Assembly (NCBI GenBank): GCA_028751875.1
Contig: CM054134.1
Span: forward strand, 51,816,812 to 51,880,811
Direction of reading: 5' to 3'
DNA: 64,000 bases
DNA from: Rapana venosa
Taxonomy: Eukaryota > Mollusca > Gastropoda > Neogastropoda > Muricidae
Numbering within the stretch: position 1 is the first letter of the stretch; every line of letters starts with the position of its first letter. The translations under genes and the position numbers were made by a program. Below the pieces are notes generated by a model that was not told where the DNA came from, made no database searches, and worked only from the letters and a program-made list of their open reading frames with translations. Positions 45,985-56,134 of the stretch are shown here, one piece after another.

Positions 45985-46200
45985 CATCCAACAGCTCATA
46001 CAGCAACTATAGTTGTCTGTTTTATGAGCGAACATGCGTCACGCTGCCGTTAAGCACCTGCCAAGTCAGGCCCAGCGCATCGGACTTCGGCATAAGAGAG
46101 AAATATTATCTTATAAGTCTTTCTGGGAAAGAAAGGCAGGTGAACGGACATATTACTAAACAGAGAAGAAGTATAAATGAATGCACGAAGAGTGCTTCAT
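45985..46200 (-). mobile_element. SINE-D copy
   Basis: Complement of TAAGCACCTGCCAAGTCAGG and CCCAGCGCATCGGACTTCGG, with AGCAACTATAGTTGTCTG upstream, matching the 18.4 and 49.2 kb copies. Confidence 0.6.
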
Positions 46201-46380
46201 AGGTGCCTGTTACAAATATCACTCTCTTGTTGTGTTTTCTCCTCTATTTTTTATCATTTTAGTTAAAAAGAAATAGCTTTGCAAAAACAAACCCAGCCAA
46301 ACTGACTACACAAAAACAAATGGCAAATGAACTAGACTTGCAAAACACACACAGACACACACACGCAGACACACACACAG

Positions 46381-46555
46381 AACATCTTGCGCACACGTTA
46401 AATTCTGTTCCGCTTTTCGTAAGAGTAGGCCATTGTATGCTGGTGGGAACAGATGACAGAATTTACAAAACCGCATACACACGGGGACTGGAGGTTCAAA
46501 AAAAGCACATAAGTGCTTATTCCATTATCCTCGATATAAAAGAATAAAATAAATA
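46381..46555 (+). mobile_element. SINE-A 3' half
   Basis: AACATCTTGCGCACACGTTA, TTCCGCTTTTCGTAAGAG and the end CTTATTCCATTATCCTCGAT. It is joined at its 5' side to CA-rich sequence. Confidence 0.8.
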
Positions 46556-46634
46556 AAGTAAAAAAAAACAACACATACACACACACACCAAAAAGCAACC
46601 CCCCCCCCCCCCCCCCCTACTAAGAATGTATTAC

Positions 46635-46685
46635 CTGAAATACCCCGGTAGAGGCGTTGTCAGAGGCAGTGTCATCCATACCCAT
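46635..46685 (-). CDS. Cytochrome P450 gene 1, exon 1 (start codon exon)
   Basis: ATG plus 16 codons encode MGMDDTASDNASTGVFQ, then CAG/GTAATA gives a donor in phase 0. The start context AAGCCATGG is strong, with a second in-frame ATG two codons on. The same arrangement, with a conserved donor and upstream text GAAGGTAAACAAGC, occurs before gene 2 at 60519-60569. Joined to exon 2 it puts a short polar stretch before the membrane anchor. The evidence is comparative and splice-signal based, since exon 2 alone has no usable start. Confidence 0.82.
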
Positions 46686-46854
46686 GGCTTGTTTACCTTC
46701 TCTTCTCTCTTTCTGTGTCAAAACCTGCACCAGGAAAAAAGAAATCTCCGTCTTCCTTTTATGAGGGTACTCAACGCATTTGATGTGCGGATAAGATAAC
46801 CCATCCAGGCTGAGTACACTGTTATCGAGGCAGTGTTAGTAGGCCTTGTCTCCC

Positions 46855-47258
46855 GCTAAGGCTACACACGGGTATTAATTTGGGGGTCATGTAGTATCTT
46901 GTATAGAGTGCGAGTGGAAAAAATGTTGGTGATTTTCACAGATTTTTTTAAAGCATGAAAAAATTGGACTGTGCACTTGTTTTAGATATTGAGGACATAG
47001 AGCAATACCAGGTAGTCACGAGAAAGTTGGAAATAACCATCAAATGAGGATTGCCTGTATTCCTACAGCGTTGACCCCGCGTATTCATATTGCGGTAAGG
47101 AAGCTAGCAGACCACGAAAGACTGAGGGGGTACAGTGTTTGCTGAAAAATTACAAAAATTCAAACCTACCAAATTTGTTCAAGATCACATGAGTTTTGAG
47201 TCAGAGGCTAGTCTTTCACAAAAAAGGGTTTTTTTATTTCTGTAGATGCCTTAGTACG
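46855..47258 (-). repeat. Dispersed repeat, inverted relative to 53590-53982
   Basis: The reverse complement of this block aligns across its length with 53590-53982. Shared text includes CTAAGGCATC/GATGCCTTAG, CCAAATTTGTTC, CAGCAAACACTGTACCCC, GCGGGGTCAAC, CAATCCTCATTTGATG, CTCTATA and AGATACTACG. A third partial copy is at about 49665-49750. It is probably a non-autonomous transposon or other interspersed repeat. Confidence 0.7.
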
Positions 47259-47489
47259 TGCCGTATGAATATGAGTCACAAAGAAAAACAGAAGGAAAAA
47301 AAGAGTGATTTTTTTAATACCGGTGTGCAGCCTAACGGGCTATCGGTTTTCCACCACCACCTGCAAAGAGAAGTGACAACACTTGAGGCCTGCATGTCCT
47401 CCCCTGAGACACCACTTAAGCGTTTGTTGACAAGTAGTGCGCCTGTGCGTAAAGTGAGGCAGTAGGTCATATGCTTGATACTGGCAGTA

Positions 47490-47622
47490 GTCCAATCATC
47501 ATCGTCATCGTCATCATCGTCGTCGTCGTCATCATCATCATCATTGTCGTCGTCGTCGTCATCATCATCATCATCATCATCATCATCTCATAATCTCCTC
47601 CTCCTCCTCCTCCTCATCAATA
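47490..47622. repeat. (CAT/CGT)n and (CTC)n trinucleotide array
   Basis: ATCATC and GTCGTC blocks alternate to 47587 and are followed by CTCCTC repeats. Confidence 0.93.
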
Positions 47623-47734
47623 GACTGTAAGTGGTAGTCCTGTTTTCGTCTTTAGTGTTTTGACTGAGACAATAAGTTTGACTTTTATTTATTATCTTAT
47701 TTCAGTTTAGTCTATTCATTTGATTTAATTCTAA

Positions 47735-47990
47735 GTATTCTTTTATTTCGAGGATAATAAAATGAACACTTATGTCCTTTTTTGAAATGCAGTCCCCCAT
47801 GTGCAAGCGGTTTGAAAAGTCTGTCGTCTTTCGTTCCCATAGCACACACTAGCTAGTCTTTTTGCAACACAAAACAGGTTAAACATGTGCATAAGATGTT
47901 CTGCGTGCATTCGCGCAGGGTCCTCGGTTTACGGTCTCATTCAAAGGAGTTTTTGGAGGATAATTATGGTAGGAATTTTGTGCATCATGT
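47735..47990 (-). mobile_element. SINE-A, diverged
   Basis: + strand text: CTTTTATTTCGAGGATAATA, TTTTTTGAAATGCAGTCCC, ATGTGCATAAGATGTTCTGC and CGGTTTACGGTCTCATTC, the reversed order of the family. The tRNA head is not clear. Confidence 0.7.
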
Positions 47991-48427
47991 GTACTCCATG
48001 CAGGTAGCTTCCAGAAACAGAATATTTTCCAAGAAGTCAATTGCATTGAAACAAACAGGCAAACAAGCAAACAAACAAATAAACAGATTCCGAGAAGAGT
48101 GGAAGTTTAGTCCAGGACTACTTTGGGTTCTTTTTACTTCTCCAGTCCATACGACATTTTGAACAACAGTCTGGGTGCCAGTCCTTTAAGCATATATTTG
48201 TTACACCCCATAGCAAAGGGAGATTTGTGTATGGCAATTTTTTTCTACAAAAACTGTAATTTGCAAAGAAATCCTACAGCAGACAAAAATGTCTGGCTTG
48301 ATTTTTCTCTTGGCATTATCACTTAGCAGGTGTACACATTTGTCGACATGAAGTTGGTCTTTGGTAACCTGGAGTAATCATACTATGGGCAGGAGTGTGT
48401 CTACAATTCCGTGGATCCATTGTTAAC

Positions 48428-48451
48428 TGGCTGTGTGTGTGTGTGTATGTG

Positions 48452-48519
<68 letters not shown>

Positions 48520-48530
48520 CGTGTGTATAC
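48428..48530. repeat. (TG)n microsatellite
   Basis: About 45 GT units with a few interruptions. Confidence 0.95.
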
Positions 48531-48564
48531 TATCCTGGTGGAATATGTAGTGCCTGTTCTTCAC

Positions 48565-48683
48565 CTGTGCTTGTAACTCTGTAGGAAATCTGCCCGCCGG
48601 CCTCATCTTGACATATTCCAGAGCAGCTACTTTGTTTATACATGACGCATACTGGTCTTCATGTTTCCATATGCCAGCAAATG
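48565..48683 (-). CDS. Possible isolated coding exon, unknown protein
   Basis: A 119-nt open block with a GGTATCAG acceptor and a CACAG/GTGAAG donor encodes 39 codons beginning FAGIWKHEDQYASCINK and continuing VAALEYVKMRPAGRFPT. Composition is ordinary and protein-like, and the frame runs on past both ends. I do not recognise the family. It could be a real exon of a gene outside the window, or a chance or transposon-derived frame. Confidence 0.3.
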
Positions 48684-48939
48684 CTGATACCAATCAGAAT
48701 GGATTGGAATGAACTGGATCAGGTCCTGTCCCAAGACTGGTCCTGATGTGTCAGGTTTCTCCAAGTCAATCTGTCTTCAGTCGCATGAATTTACGACTGC
48801 ATGCGACTGACACGAATTACTGGATCATTAGTGTGCATTAATTTTTTGATCTTCTGTATGTGTATACGCACGGCAGGAATTAAGGCACCGGTAGGTCTAG
48901 AGCTTAAAATGACCTGGGATATTGTAAAAATCCCCACTC

Positions 48940-49030
48940 TTAATTCACCAGAGGTTTTTGCCGGGAGTCGAACCCACGATTTCCCCCGGTGAGGATGCTG
49001 GAAGCTTGTCAGTATAAACAGCATCACCAC
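48940..49030 (-). mobile_element. tRNA-like SINE head
   Basis: The minus strand shows GTGGTGATGCTGTTTATACTG followed by the B-box GGGTTCGACTCCCGGC. It lacks a closed acceptor stem. Confidence 0.45.
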
Positions 49031-49184
49031 CTTTAGAAATTGTCCTAGGAATTCCCTCTTTTCTGTCCCTCTCTTAGTTTCTTCCTTATTTCAATTCTCC
49101 ATGTCACCTCATTCTTGTCTATTTGCTGCCTTCTTGGTCCATTCTCCTGCCTTTTTTTTCTTCCAGAAACGCTTAATAGATAAC

Positions 49185-49322
49185 AGTTTTCTCCCAGGCT
49201 GGTCAGATGGGCTGGGCCTGACTTGTCAGGCGCTTAACGGCAGCGCAACTCGTTTTTGTTCATATGGCAGACAACAACAGTTGCTGTCTGAGCGTTGGAC
49301 GAGGAGGAAGAAGAAGAAACCG
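49185..49322 (+). mobile_element. SINE-D copy
   Basis: TTTTCTCCCAGGCTGG, GGGCCTGACTTGTCAGG, GCTTAACGGCAGCGCAACTC and ACAACAGTTGCTGTCTGAGC, ending in a GAAGAAGAAG tail. Almost identical to 50190-50345. Confidence 0.7.
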
Positions 49323-49497
49323 TGAGTATAGCGTTCATCTCTCTCTGGATCTAAAGTGTGGGTAGCTGAGCAAAGCGTGGCCCTACAATTGGCATGTTAC
49401 TTGGAATCGTTGTCAGGTGACCAGCTGGCTACTTGCTGCATCCATACTGTGCCTGGTGATGGAAAGATGGAGCGCCAGACATCTCTTCGCTGTTAAC

Positions 49498-49930
49498 AAC
49501 CTTGATCCGCTCCCCTCTATTTCGCCAGCTCTTGACATAGCCTTTTTTGTCCTCGTTCGTTTTTGTTCCTCGGCTAGAGCTCCGAGGTTGACCAATGTGC
49601 AGATTTTTTCTATGCAATGGGTTGCCCACCATTAAGGTAGCCGCCTTCCACTTCGGGAGATGATATCTGTGAAAATCACCAACCTTTTTTCCCCACTGGC
49701 ACTCTATACAAGATACTACGTGACCCCCAAATTAATACCGGTGTGTGCGGCCTAACATGCTTGATCCGCTGCCTTTTATTTTGCCAGCTCTTGACATAGC
49801 CTTTATTTTCGTTTTTTTGTTGTTGTGTTCCTCGGCTAGAGCTCCGAGGTTGACCAATGTGAAGATTTTTTCTATGCAGTCGGTTGCCCACCATTAAGGT
49901 ATCCGCCTTGCCACTTCGGGGGATGATATT
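49498..49930. repeat. Direct repeat, two copies of about 170 bp
   Basis: 49498-49669 and 49759-49930 share CTTGATCCGCT, CAGCTCTTGACATAGCC, CCTCGGCTAGAGCTCCGAGG and GTTGCCCACCATTAAGG. Each ends in an inverted Repeat-E piece (49621-49657 and 49883-49920). Between them is a partial copy of the 46.9/53.7 kb repeat. Confidence 0.8.
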
Positions 49931-50189
49931 GAAATAGGGTGTATGCGTTTTTTCTTAACCATCAGCTCCAACTGGAACGCAATTAGTTTACTCTTCCGAA
50001 GAGCGGAGCGGGAAGTAACATATGCGCAAGATGTTCTGCGTGCGTTGAAACAAACACCGGGGACTTTGGTTTATTATGATCTCATTTGAAGAGCTTTAGT
50101 GGGAGCGGAGTCAGTGCAGATGTTAACTCAAGGCGGGGAAAAATCCCCCTCCAACAGGGTGTCTGGCTGCTGGCTGGAACCCGTGCCCT

Positions 50190-50345
50190 CAGATGGGCAG
50201 CTCCACTCTCAGTTTTCTCCCAGGCTGAAGTCAGATGCGCTGGGCCTGACTTGTCAGGCGCTTAACAGCAGCGCAACTCGTTTTTGCTCATATGACAGAC
50301 AACAACAGTTGCTGTCTGAGCGTTTGACAACGAGGAAGAAGAAAA
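50190..50345 (+). mobile_element. SINE-D copy
   Basis: Same text order as 49185-49322, with a GAAGAAGAAAAAC tail. The segment 50075-50190 before it holds TCATTTGAAGAGC and AACCCGTGCCCTC and may be its 5' part. Confidence 0.7.
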
Positions 50346-50348
50346 ACC

Positions 50349-50468
50349 CCGCCACGATAGGGTCCAACAGTCTCTGGATCTAAAGTGTGGGTAGCTGAGC
50401 AAAGCGTGAGCATGGCTCAGCTACCCACACTTAAGATCCAGAGACAGATGGACCCTATCGTAGCGCGG
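50349..50468. repeat. 120-bp imperfect palindrome
   Basis: The arms, about 52 bases each, include ACGATAGGGTCC, TCTCTGGATCTAAAGTG and GGGTAGCTGAGC against their complements, with a central loop of about 14 bases. A lone left-arm segment recurs at 49340-49380. Foldback- or MITE-like. Confidence 0.75.
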
Positions 50469-50644
50469 TTAAGATACAGGCTATACTAGGCTACATCCCG
50501 CTACCCTCAGTCTCTATAATCATCATCACTGTCCACACACCGCAAGAATTTCTTGCCCATGAAGCACATTGGTGTGAATTAGATAAGAACGAACTGACAA
50601 CAGCCTGACATGGTGAGGTTCCCTTTTGTTGTGTCCTCTTTTAA

Positions 50645-50689
50645 GGTGGCTCGGTGGTCTAGAGGTAACGCACCAACCTAGAAAGCGAA
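50645..50689 (+). mobile_element. tRNA-like SINE head interrupted by a LINE end
   Basis: GGTGGCTCGGTGGTCTAGAG then GTAACGCACCAACC resembles a tRNA 5' half and the head at 59380-59455(-). It stops where the LINE tail begins. Confidence 0.45.
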
Positions 50690-50860
50690 AATAATAATAA
50701 TAATAATAATAATAAATGGAATTTATATAGCGCTATATCTTGTAAAAAACAACAAATCAAAGCGCTTGCATCCATTCCACTCCTACACAAGCAACCAACA
50801 ATGATTAATAGTTTAAAAAGTTCAAATACACACAAACACACGCGCGCACACGCACGCACA

Positions 50861-50908
<48 letters not shown>

Positions 50909-51784
50909 TATATGCTTCAGCAGGGTGATGAGAATTTAGGCCACTGAAGGCAAGGACAGATAATTATGAGATGAAACTGTGGGGGGAGGTCTTAGGTTTG
51001 AAATAGGTATGTCTTGAGGCTGGATTTAAGTGTTGTAAATAGGCTTTTCGCGAAGGGAGAGAGGGAGGTCATTCCAGATCACTGGACCAGAAACAGAGAA
51101 AGAGCGACGGCCAACGGTGGACTGGTTGAATCTAGGTATTTGTAAGCACAGGGTATCTGCAGCAGAGCGGAGGGAACGAGAAGGAGTGTACAGGTGAAGA
51201 CATTCACAGAGGTAGGAAGGTGCTGTTTTATGGAGACATTTGTAACAGAGGGTACAGATCTTGTACTTTACTCTCTGTGGCACAGGCAACCAGTGGAGAG
51301 ATCGCAAGAGAGGAGTAGTATGCTCAGATTTTTTTCTTTTTGAGAACAAGTCGAGCAGCAGAGTTTTGAATTCGTTGAAGGGAGTAGATAGATGATGCTG
51401 GCAGACCAGCCAAAAGAGAATTGCAATGGTCCAGACGTGAAATAATGAGAGATGTGACAAGTTTGGATGTTGCATCAGTAGACAAGTACTTTCGAATTGC
51501 ACTAATACGCCGTAATTGATAGTAGCATGACTGACAGGTCTGGGTGATGAATTTTTGCATAGAGAGCGTGTTGTCGATAACAACGCCAAGATACTTGACT
51601 GTGGTGGATAGAGGAACTGTTATATTGCCAAATTCTATTGAAGCTGTTGTCATGGACGAGTGTTTGTGTTTGGTTCCTACAATCATGGCTTCCGTTTTAT
51701 CTGCGTTTAGCTGTAATTTGTTTTGTATCATCCAGTTTTGAATATCTTGGAGGCAGTGTGACATATTTGTCAAGAGAGAAGGCA
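50690..51784 (-). pseudogene. CR1/L2-like LINE, 3' half of reverse transcriptase
   Basis: The minus strand encodes the end of an RT domain and its C-terminus: LQLNADKTEAMIVGT, KYLGVVIDNTLSM, LIISRLDHCNSLLAGLP, IQNSAARLVL (51324-51784), then in another frame LLRSLHWLPV, RVKYKICTLCYKCLH and a GPVIWNDLPLSLRE end (51026-51589). These are hallmarks of the CR1/L2 group. The 3' UTR closes with GCGCTATATAAATTCCA and (ATT)n repeats (50690-50715). One frameshift lies near 51330-51350 and the 5' part is missing, so it is inactive. Confidence 0.85.
50820..50905. repeat. (CA)n microsatellite inside the LINE 3' region
   Basis: CA repeats with CGCG interruptions. Confidence 0.93.
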
Positions 51785-52002
51785 GATCATTGAAAAAAAA
51801 ATCGATTTCGACTATTATCACTATTATCAAAATAAAAGCAATATTGTCGGTCTGTATTTTGCAATCTTTCATCATCCTTGCCATATTGATATGGTTTCAT
51901 AATGGTGACTGTCTTCTGAGGTAACATTAATCACAGAGTATCTAGATATAACCTAAAGGCAGTGATAATAGTCGAAATCGATTTTATTTTTTTTCAATGA
52001 TC
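51785..52002. mobile_element. MITE-like element with about 38-bp terminal inverted repeats
   Basis: GATCATTGAAAAAAA then AATCGATTTCGACTATTATC at 51785-51822 is mirrored at 51961-52002, with a 4-base difference in the A/T run. The inner 138 bp are AT-rich and non-coding. It sits at the truncated 5' edge of the LINE. Confidence 0.65.
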
Positions 52003-52030
52003 ACACCCACACCTTAAATAATAAACTAAC

Positions 52031-52160
52031 GGCTGGCGCTGCTCCTGTCACGCAGGGCTTTTCGCGGGAAGAACAACCCGAATTTCCTGCAAAGAGATCT
52101 GCCTCGAATTAAAGGGGTATACAATACAATGCAGCACAATACAATACAATACAATACACA
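52031..52160 (+). mobile_element. SINE-B 3' part with (ACAAT)n tail
   Basis: GGCTGGCGCTGCTCCTG, AACCCGAATTTCCTGC and AAAGGGGTATACAATACAA, followed by repeated ACAAT units to 52160. Confidence 0.7.
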
Positions 52161-52214
52161 TTTTCCCATCATAATCTCATTCTGGCCCCACCCTATGTTT
52201 ACACTCCCTCCTCC

Positions 52215-52274
52215 TTGCACATATGCACACGGATAGACACAGACACACTGATAAACAGAGACAAGAACACACAC

Positions 52275-52324
<50 letters not shown>

Positions 52325-52598
52325 CAGACACACACACGCATGCATGCAAACACACACACCCACATTCACACATACACACAGAATGAACGAAGGAGCGATT
52401 TAAGGACATAAATGCTTTATTTATGCTTTAACATCATATCATGGCTTTTTTACAGTCAGCCCCCAGTCAAGGATATTTAATAACGATAACAACGAAACAA
52501 TCAAACAAATAAGCAAACCAAGATCTGAAAGCGATTCAATTATGCAGTAATATCAGTCCCAAAACAAATTAATGTCAATCTAGAAATCAGTTAGAGAG

Positions 52599-52636
<38 letters not shown>

Positions 52637-52769
52637 GAGAAGAGAGAGAGAGAGAGAGAGAGAATTTGAATACACATCAATAAACAAAACAAGAAAATAA
52701 CAGCACAACATGAAAAAAAAATAGCTAAAGCCCAGAGCAAGCCAGCCAGCGAGCGAGCGAGCGAGCGAG

Positions 52770-52812
<43 letters not shown>

Positions 52813-52859
52813 CAGACATAACATAGAGACAGGAATAAAGGACAGAAGGAAAGAATCAA

Positions 52860-52916
<57 letters not shown>

Positions 52917-53440
52917 TCTACTCTGAGCTCTGAAATGGTTTAATTGCACATCGGCCTTAGGCCACAATACAATATAGAAAGGAAAATAGGAAAATGTCTG
53001 GTATAACAGCACATGTCTATATTCTACAATCACTGGTTAACTTAAACTCATATACATCTCATGCCCACTACAGTTCAAATTTTCAGGAAAGTTGTCTAAC
53101 CACAGTTTACATTTCCTTTTTACTGTAATGATCAGAATCAGAGACATTAGTAGAACAGGGGGAGATACAGAAAAACATAATCATGTTATGCCACGAATTC
53201 TTGATAATACGCGATATAAGCAAAAGTGAACATGTTTTAGTTTTTTAAAGACGTACATCATAGGATTACCTAGTAGACTTAAAAGTATTTTCTTCCGACT
53301 ATTGCTTGCATGAAACACATATTTAGATAAATTATATCTGTGATTAGGATCAGAGGCTCTGAGTAATATGTGCAGAGGAAGGGCTTTTGATTCTTTTAGC
53401 AATGTAAGCCTTAAATCTTTATACGTAGCACAAATAAACT

Positions 53441-53490
<50 letters not shown>
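52215..53490. repeat. Microsatellite cluster (CA and GA)
   Basis: (CA)n at 52268-52318; (GA)n at about 52590-52662, 52770-52807, 52864-52914 and 53441-53488. The non-repeat parts (52400-52560, 52920-53440) have no recognised gene. A minus-strand frame at 53181-53420 of about 80 residues, with LLRASDPNHRYNLSKY, is unlike anything I know. Confidence 0.7.
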
Positions 53491-53589
53491 CACAGCTCCA
53501 TGACAGGAAATAAGAGACTACAGATTAGATTTCGGCTACACATATGGGTTAGCAAAAGCCAGTTTTCCTTCTATTTTCATATTTAACTC

Positions 53590-53982
53590 TTGCATTCGTA
53601 CTGCACATACTAAGGCATCCACAGAAAAAAAACTACTTTTCGTGAAAGACCATCCCTTGACTCAAAACTCAGGGCAATTTGAACAAATTTGGTAGGTTTG
53701 AGCTTAAAATTTTTTTTCAGCAAACACTGTACCCCGTCAGTCCTTTGCTGTCTGCTAGCTGCCTGACCACCATATGCATGCGCGGGGTCAACAATGTAGG
53801 AACACAAGCAATCCTCATTTGATGATCATTTCCCACTTTAAAACACTACCTGGTGTCAATCTATGGCCTCAACCCCCAAAACAAGTACACAGTGCATCTT
53901 TTCATACTTTAAAAAAATCTGTGAAAACCACTAAACACTTTTCTGTCTCGCACTCTATAGAAGATACTACGTTACTCGGAAT
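53590..53982 (+). repeat. Dispersed repeat, inverted partner of 46855-47258
   Basis: About 390 bp aligns with the reverse complement of the block upstream of P450 gene 1; see that entry for shared text. It ends near TAGAAGATACTACGTTACTCGG. Confidence 0.7.
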
Positions 53983-54169
53983 CTAACCCTTATGTGTCAC
54001 CTTCATGAGCTGCTAGTGCCTGTAGCTCTGGCCTGACTGAATCTGAGATGCCATTACAAAACAAAAATCTGGAGTTACAGCCATCCCTGTACGTCACGAC
54101 ATAACTGAATCCCTAGTGACGCCATTGCTGCCCTCCTACTCTGCAGTTAGTATTTTGAGACCAGAAAAG

Positions 54170-54745
54170 GCTTCAAATAAAGAAAACACACACACACACA
54201 CAAACCCAACAAAAACAAACAAAAACTCTCAAGAAAACAGCAACAATAAAACCAAACACACACACCCTAAATACAAAAGCAACGAACAAACAAGCAAAAC
54301 AAAAAAAAAGCCAATTCTTATCTCTAAAACCTGATTTTATAACTTGCAAAATATACTCTGATTGTTTAAATCTAAATGATTGTTTGGACATATCAAAATG
54401 ATTATGAAATGAATCTTTATAAAGGCTCTGGGTTTAATTTTTTTGTAGATATCATAATAAAAACGAAAAGTTTTGAGGAAAAAGAAAATGCCAAACAATG
54501 ATTTATGTTAACATCATAAAGAATCACGGAACATTTTCATTATGCCACAGACATTTTGCACGTTTGTTAAGTTTTGATGTCTTTGTGTGTTCACCACGAT
54601 GCCGAATTTCATAGCATTTGGATGACATTGAAAGGATTTCTGCAAAAATAGACCTGTTACGGATAGTAACAGGACATGAACATTTGAACGCGTCATCAAA
54701 TTCATTTTCGATTTCTACATTAAAATGATAAAACCTTCTATAGCA
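54170..54745. other. No gene recognised within duplication unit 2
   Basis: A/C-rich text at 54180-54310 and AT-rich DNA after it. It corresponds to diverged sequence at 36.8-38.5 kb in unit 1. Confidence 0.5.
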
Positions 54746-56134
54746 CTGTATGCTGGTGTTTCAGTTTCCATTTTCTGCCTCTACTCGCCCAGGTTGTGTT
54801 GACTCCATGAACAAATCAGGTTCTGCATATTCATGGGTCTGCTGACGGATGACGGCTGCCTCTTCAGACGCCAGATTGTTGTTATCGTACGTGTTACTTT
54901 GTTAACAATCAAATCTCAGGTTAAAATAATGTAGCTATTTACACACGAGAGCATCAAGACTGCAAGTCTAAAATATCAAGATTGAAAACCACCATTTAGT
55001 TTGGGTATTCCAGGCATGGCCAGCCCATGTCAGATTGATACACACGAAAACGATGGGTACGAACCTGACTTAATATGTTAGATTAAAACACAAATGCTGA
55101 AATATCTACATGCGGTGGTCTTTTCAGGTTGTGGCCTCACAGAGGCCTAAACGCTCTGTCTAAACTGTTTGTCTCAAGACATGACACAGAACCATTGTTG
55201 CTGCTGTTTTGTGTAAGGTGGGGATAAACAACCAATATCTGTTCAGTTAATGCCAATGGAGGGTTCAAAGCAGCCATTCGTATGTAGGGAAGCCTTAACA
55301 GTTTTGTTTTATTATAGCTCTGTTAAATTGTGGGCTATACTGTTTTTACAAAGAACATTTTAAATGTGTTTAAATAATTGTATGTAATAGACATCCGCAA
55401 ATTAAAAAAAAAGACGTCTAGCAAAAAGTAACAGTTCTTGGTAGCGTGGCAGTCCAAAAGGCGTTCATTTTGTTCATACGTGCACAACCATCTGTGCTCG
55501 CCTATCCTTTACTACTTAAGCCGATTGCTTACAACCAGAAGTATTTTTGGGAAGACTCCAGTGATGAAATATGGATAAATTCTGATCATCAAAATTCATG
55601 GACTTACTCTATTGTGGATTGCAAAAGAAAAGATGTAAAACATAATGTCATACGCGTTCGTTAAAGTATCACAAATAAGTACATAAGAATCAGGTATCCC
55701 ATACTGAAACAGCATTAAGATCTTTCCAAATCGGAACAGTCAGTAAACAGTGATGGGCAATGTCTGTTTTCAGCAAGCAGGGATGTTTCCTTTTCTTCCT
55801 TCTGGTAGTGAATACTTCAGTTTCTACAAAACCACTCTTTGATGGGTTTTTTTTCAAGAAATCAACGGATTTTTTTTCTAAGAACGTTTGAAAGAGTGCA
55901 GTCATTCTGTCTGTACCCCATGATTAGGTCATGGATAGTCTTTAATGCATCCATGTCTTTTTCTTTTTTATATATATATTACTTTACTATTCTTTGTTCT
56001 TTCCAGATTTTACTGAACATTGAACAGGTTAGGTCATTTGTCCTGGATACATCACAATCAAACAGAGAATGGGGCAAACAAAGGCTGATATCTTTCCTTA
56101 ACATTACAAACTTTCCTGTTCCACTGTCTGCAAC

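Larger units (their letters stand above)
42700..46634 (-). other. Intron 1 of P450 gene 1
   Basis: It begins GTAATA and ends TTGTTGCAG, about 3.9 kb. It contains (TA)n at 43745-43819, (CA)n at 44228-44319, a CTC/CTT trinucleotide block at 44421-44520, (TCTA)n at 44671-44725, SINE-C interrupted by SINE-A, SINE-D and another SINE-A. The block at 43300-43410 resembles 26866-26955 and is probably a further dispersed repeat. Confidence 0.75.
36541..46700. repeat. Segmental duplication, unit 1 (holds the first P450 gene)
   Basis: Anchors shared, in the same order and orientation, with unit 2 are: 36595-36665 with 54085-54155; 38611-38775 with 54746-54903; 40195-40400 with 55110-55290; 40545-41241 with 55440-56134; exon 2; 42700-42970 with 57593-57910; and 46600-46700 with 60490-60590. 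The non-coding anchors are clearly diverged. Units differ by SINE, minisatellite and microsatellite insertions. Confidence 0.8.
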
